Shown piece after piece: positions 5,147 to 8,101 of a DNA stretch of 8,101 nt. Within the stretch, counting starts at the first letter, position 1, and each line of letters begins with the position of its first letter. The notes below the pieces were generated by a model. That model made no database searches and had not been told where the DNA came from. It saw nothing but the letters and a program-made list of their open reading frames with translations. The stretch spans positions 1-8,101 of the forward strand of contig VGIE01000084.1 of assembly GCA_016867955.1 (NCBI GenBank), in the 5' to 3' direction. The translations under genes and the position numbers were made by a program. The stretch comes from Betaproteobacteria bacterium. GTDB taxonomy: Bacteria > Pseudomonadota > Gammaproteobacteria > Burkholderiales > SG8-39.

Positions 5147-7035
5147 GCCGGCCGCCTTGCTGCCGTCTTCAGCCAGCGCTCCCGCAACCTGCGCGTGACC
5201 GAGCCGCGCACAGCGTCGGCGGCGGCGTCCACCGCCAGGTACGCGGTGTCGGCCTCGGGCGCCCTGAGCGTGACGCGAAAGGTCATCAGTTCATCGCGCC
5301 GGAAGGCGTGCAGCTCGACGCGTTCACCCGGTCTGCGCGTGGCGAGCAGTGCATCGAGCCCGCCCGCCCCGGCGCGCACGCCGTCCACCGCGATCACGGC
5401 ATCGCCCGCGGCAAGTCCCGCCTCCTCGGCGGCCCCGCCCGCGAGCACATGCGTCAGCTTGTATTCGCCGCCGAAAGCCTTGCCGCGCGCGCCCAGTACC
5501 GGACGCGCGCGCAGCGCCGCGCCATCACGCGACGACTTGCGCCCGCCCTTGTCGGCGGCAGACTCGGCCGGCCGCAGGCCCAGCGCAATGCCATGGGTGG
5601 CCAGCAGCGCCTTGAGCGGCAGCTCGGCGGTGCTGCGCAACCAGGCGGCGAACTGACGCCCGAGCCTGAGTCCCGTGACCGCCTCGGCGACGCGCTCAAC
5701 GCCATCCTCCGTCACGCCCGCGCCGGTCAGGCCGTGCCTCCTCCACAGTGCGCGCATCACGTCATCCAGCGACCTGCGTCCTGCGGTGCGCTCGCGGATG
5801 TGCAGGTCGAGGCACAGCGCGGCGAGGCTGCCCTTGCCGTAGTAGCTGACGATGGCATTGGGCGAGTTCTCGTCCTGGCGGTAGTACTTGGTCCAGGCAT
5901 CGAAGCTGGAGTCGCTGACGCTCTGCTTCCTGCGGCCCGGCGTGCGCAGCAGCTGCGTCACGCTGCGGCCGATCGCCTCGAAATACTGCCCATGGGTGAG
6001 CAGCCCGCTGCGCACCAGGGCAAGGTCGTCGTAGTAGGAGGTGATCCCCTCGAAGGCCCACAGCAGCGTGGTGTAGTTCTCGCGGTTGAGGTCGTAAGGC
6101 GTGAAGGCCGCCGGCTTGATGCGCTTTACATTCCAGGTGTGGAAGTACTCGTGGCTGATCAGGCCGAGGAGGGTTCGATAGCCGTCGGTCGATTGCTTCA
6201 TGCCGACATGCGGCAGGTCGTTGCGCGAGCACAGCAGAGCGGTGGAGGCACGGTGCTCAAGGCCGCCGTAGCCCTCGCCCACGGCGGTGACCAGGAACAG
6301 GTACCGCTTCATCGGCGCGGGCGTGCGAAAGAAGTCGATGTGCTGCTCGCACACCGTCTTCATGTCGCGCAGGAGGCGCGGCATGTCGGCGCGATGGCGG
6401 CCGGTGACGGCCACGTCGTGCGGCGCGCCGCGCGCGGTGAACGTGCCGCGCGTGAAGGTGCCCATCTCCACCGGGTGGTCGATGAGTTCGTCGTAGTCGT
6501 CCGCGCCGTAGAGGCCGAAGCTCCAGGCCGGCGCGCGGCGGCGCGGCATGCTGGTGGCGACCTCCCAGCGACGGTATGTCGCGCCGGCCGGCCGCACGAT
6601 CTCCACCTCGCAGCGGCGGTCCTCGCGCCCGGCCACGCGCAGGAACACGCTGGTGCCGTTGAAGAAGCCGTGCGTGGCGTCGAGGTGCGCGGCGCGCACC
6701 GAGAGGTCCCAGGCGTAGACCTCGCAGGTAACCGTTATCGGGCCCGACTTCGCGCCGGAGGCAGCCGGGGCGACGCCGGATGACTGCGCGCACCAGGTGT
6801 GCTTGTCGATCCGTTTCAGCGGCAGCGCAGCGCCTGCACGCGCCGCCGTACCGCGATGCGCGCGGATGCTGACGATATGGCGGGCGAAGTCGCGCACCAG
6901 GTAGCTGCCCGGGATCCACGCCGGCAGCGCGAAGCACTGTCCCTCGGGATTCGGGTCGGCGACGGTGCAGCTCACCTCGAACAGGTGCGCCTCGGGCGAC
7001 TTCGGAATGATGCGGTAGCGGATTGGCTCGGTCAT
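5143..7035 (-). CDS. M61 family metallopeptidase (glycyl aminopeptidase type) with C-terminal PDZ domain
   Basis: This is a 630-residue zinc peptidase of family M61. A beta-rich N-terminal domain (residues about 1-200) includes LPAWIPGSYLVRDFARHI (37-54), typical of the family. The catalytic domain has GGLEHR (257-262), the zinc site HEYFH (His295, Glu296, His299) followed by TWNVKRIKP, and the third ligand Glu329 in WAFEGITSYYDD. A PDZ domain follows at about 515-595, with its glycine-rich AGLAAGDAVIAVDG stretch. Family members remove N-terminal glycine or alanine or act as PDZ-guided endopeptidases. I see no signal peptide, so a cytoplasmic location is inferred. It starts 30 bases after the degQ-like gene and overlaps the phosphatase gene by 4 bases, so it is the middle gene of an operon. 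The Shine-Dalgarno sequence is weak. All visible catalytic residues are present and the length is normal. Confidence 0.93.
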   Translation of the reverse strand: MTEPIRYRIIPKSPEAHLFEVSCTVADPNPEGQCFALPAWIPGSYLVRDFARHIVSIRAHRGTAARAGAALPLKRIDKHTWCAQSSGVAPAASGAKSGPITVTCEVYAWDLSVRAAHLDATHGFFNGTSVFLRVAGREDRRCEVEIVRPAGATYRRWEVATSMPRRRAPAWSFGLYGADDYDELIDHPVEMGTFTRGTFTARGAPHDVAVTGRHRADMPRLLRDMKTVCEQHIDFFRTPAPMKRYLFLVTAVGEGYGGLEHRASTALLCSRNDLPHVGMKQSTDGYRTLLGLISHEYFHTWNVKRIKPAAFTPYDLNRENYTTLLWAFEGITSYYDDLALVRSGLLTHGQYFEAIGRSVTQLLRTPGRRKQSVSDSSFDAWTKYYRQDENSPNAIVSYYGKGSLAALCLDLHIRERTAGRRSLDDVMRALWRRHGLTGAGVTEDGVERVAEAVTGLRLGRQFAAWLRSTAELPLKALLATHGIALGLRPAESAADKGGRKSSRDGAALRARPVLGARGKAFGGEYKLTHVLAGGAAEEAGLAAGDAVIAVDGVRAGAGGLDALLATRRPGERVELHAFRRDELMTFRVTLRAPEADTAYLAVDAAADAVRGSVTRRLRERWLKTAARRPA

Positions 7036-7065
7036 GCGTTCACTTTCAGGCGAAGCCTCGCTGCG

Positions 7066-8101
7066 CTAGCGGATGGTCAGCGTCAGGCGATTTTCGCCTC
7101 GCAGCAACAGGATGCGCAGCGGCCGCTCGCCCGCGCGCAGCGCCGCCAGCAGGTCCTTCACGCCCCGGACACGCCGGCGGTTGGCGCCGTAGATGATGTC
7201 CCCCGGCTGCAGGCCGACCTGCGCCGCCGGGCTGCCGGTCTCGATAGCCACGATGATCGCACCCTCGATGGCGCCGTACATCGGCATGCCGGGTTCCACG
7301 TCGGACACCTTGGCGCCGACCAGCTGCGGGATCGCCTCGCCCGACAGGTTGGTGGCGACATAGGGTTCGGCCACCCGCACGCGCAGGGATAGCGTCTGCC
7401 CGCTGCGCAGCACGCGCAGATCGATCTCCTCGCCGACGGGGGTCAGGCCCGCGCGGTTGCGCACATCGGTGGCGTTGCGCACCGGCTTGCCGTTGGCCCC
7501 GACGATGATGTCCTTCGCCCTCAGGCCCGCCCGAAGCGCGGGCGAATTCGGTTCCACACCGACGATCACGGCGCCCTCGGTGATACCGAGGCCGAGCTTC
7601 TTGGCGAGGTCGGGCGTGAGGTCGTCAGTGGACACGCCGATCCTGCCGCGTCGAACCTCGCCGAAGCGCTGCAGCTGGTCCATCACCGAGCGCACCATGT
7701 TCACCGGGATGGCGAAACCGATGCCGACGTTGCCCCCGGTCGGCCCGATGATGGCGGTGTTGATGCCCACCAGCTCCCCGCGCAGGTTCACCAGCGCGCC
7801 GCCGGAGTTGCCCGGGTTGATCGAGGCGTCGGTCTGTATGAAGTCCTCATAGCCCTCCATGCCCAGGCCGGTGCGGCCCAGCGCCGAAACGATGCCCGAG
7901 GTCACGGTCTGGCCGATGCCGAAGGGGTTGCCGATGGCCACCACGAAATCGCCGACGTTGAGCGCGTCCGAGTCGCCGAACTTCACCGCGCTGAGGCGAT
8001 CGGGCGTGATGCGCAGCAGCGCCACGTCGGTGCCCGGGTCGGCGCCCACCAGGCGCGCCTTGAGTTCGCGCCGGTCCTTCAGCGTCACGACGACTTCCTG
8101 C
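7066..8101 (-). CDS. degQ: DegQ/Do-type (HtrA) periplasmic serine protease, 5' end outside window
   Basis: The frame is open to the window edge and covers 345 residues of an S1C-family protease. In E. coli DegQ and DegP such proteases degrade or refold damaged proteins in the periplasm. The catalytic Asp is in DPGTDVALLRI (codon 8028-8026) and the catalytic Ser in NPGNSGGALV (codon 7806-7804). The catalytic His and the signal peptide lie beyond the window. DFIQTDASINPGNSGG, GELVGINTAI and GNVGIGFAIPVNMV follow as in DegQ. Two PDZ domains come next: PDZ1 is near EGAVIVGVEPNSPALRAGLR, PDZ2 near EGAIIVAIETGSPAAQVGLQ. The C-terminus RGENRLTLTIR matches the end of DegQ proteins, so the 3' end is complete. 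Two PDZ domains favour DegQ/DegP over DegS, which has one. The gene heads the operon with the M61 peptidase as far as the window shows. Confidence 0.92.
   Translation of the reverse strand, partial: QEVVVTLKDRRELKARLVGADPGTDVALLRITPDRLSAVKFGDSDALNVGDFVVAIGNPFGIGQTVTSGIVSALGRTGLGMEGYEDFIQTDASINPGNSGGALVNLRGELVGINTAIIGPTGGNVGIGFAIPVNMVRSVMDQLQRFGEVRRGRIGVSTDDLTPDLAKKLGLGITEGAVIVGVEPNSPALRAGLRAKDIIVGANGKPVRNATDVRNRAGLTPVGEEIDLRVLRSGQTLSLRVRVAEPYVATNLSGEAIPQLVGAKVSDVEPGMPMYGAIEGAIIVAIETGSPAAQVGLQPGDIIYGANRRRVRGVKDLLAALRAGERPLRILLLRGENRLTLTIR

Noticed and set aside
5308..6783. A 491-codon open frame on the + strand opposite the M61 peptidase gene
   Set aside because: Its residues have no domain look, it is antisense to a gene with a complete zinc site and PDZ domain, and long shadow frames are expected at this GC content.

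Overview
The window reads as a stretch of chromosome from a GC-rich (roughly two-thirds G+C) member of the Pseudomonadota, most likely gamma- or betaproteobacterial. This rests on the close resemblance of two products to well-known proteobacterial proteins, the DegQ/Do periplasmic protease and the Fsr fosmidomycin-type exporter, and on the gene density and codon use. It is inference: there is no rRNA or other marker gene. No tRNA, CRISPR array, insertion sequence or phage gene is visible.

Left part (1-1316, all + strand): the 3' end of a dimethylglycine/sarcosine-dehydrogenase-like flavoprotein with a GcvT C-terminal domain, then a scar. In the scar the first ~25 codons of a second FAD-dependent oxidoreductase, up to its GxGxxG dinucleotide-binding loop, run directly and out of frame into the last ~77 codons of a DUF962/Mpo1-like membrane protein. 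A small intact VOC (glyoxalase-fold) gene follows, with its own ribosome binding site.

Middle part (1317-4444, + strand): a 300-base non-coding stretch holds a sharply AT-rich island with a TATAAT box and a long imperfect inverted repeat. It leads into a TauE/SafE-type anion permease gene. A second leader, with two interlocking perfect 9-bp inverted repeats, precedes a carboxymuconolactone-decarboxylase/AhpD-like gene. That gene is followed after 4 bases by an Fsr-family MFS exporter, so the two are probably co-transcribed.

Right part (4481-8101, - strand, convergent with the middle part): a compact operon reading degQ-like periplasmic serine protease (5' end outside the window), M61 metallopeptidase with a PDZ domain, and histidine phosphatase. 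The last two overlap by 4 bases (ATGA). 

Most of the window is ordinary housekeeping and accessory content. I do not see a new multi-gene defence or biosynthetic system. The observations most worth following are the gene-scar junction at ~613-624 and the two structured leaders at 1531-1587 and 2441-2495.
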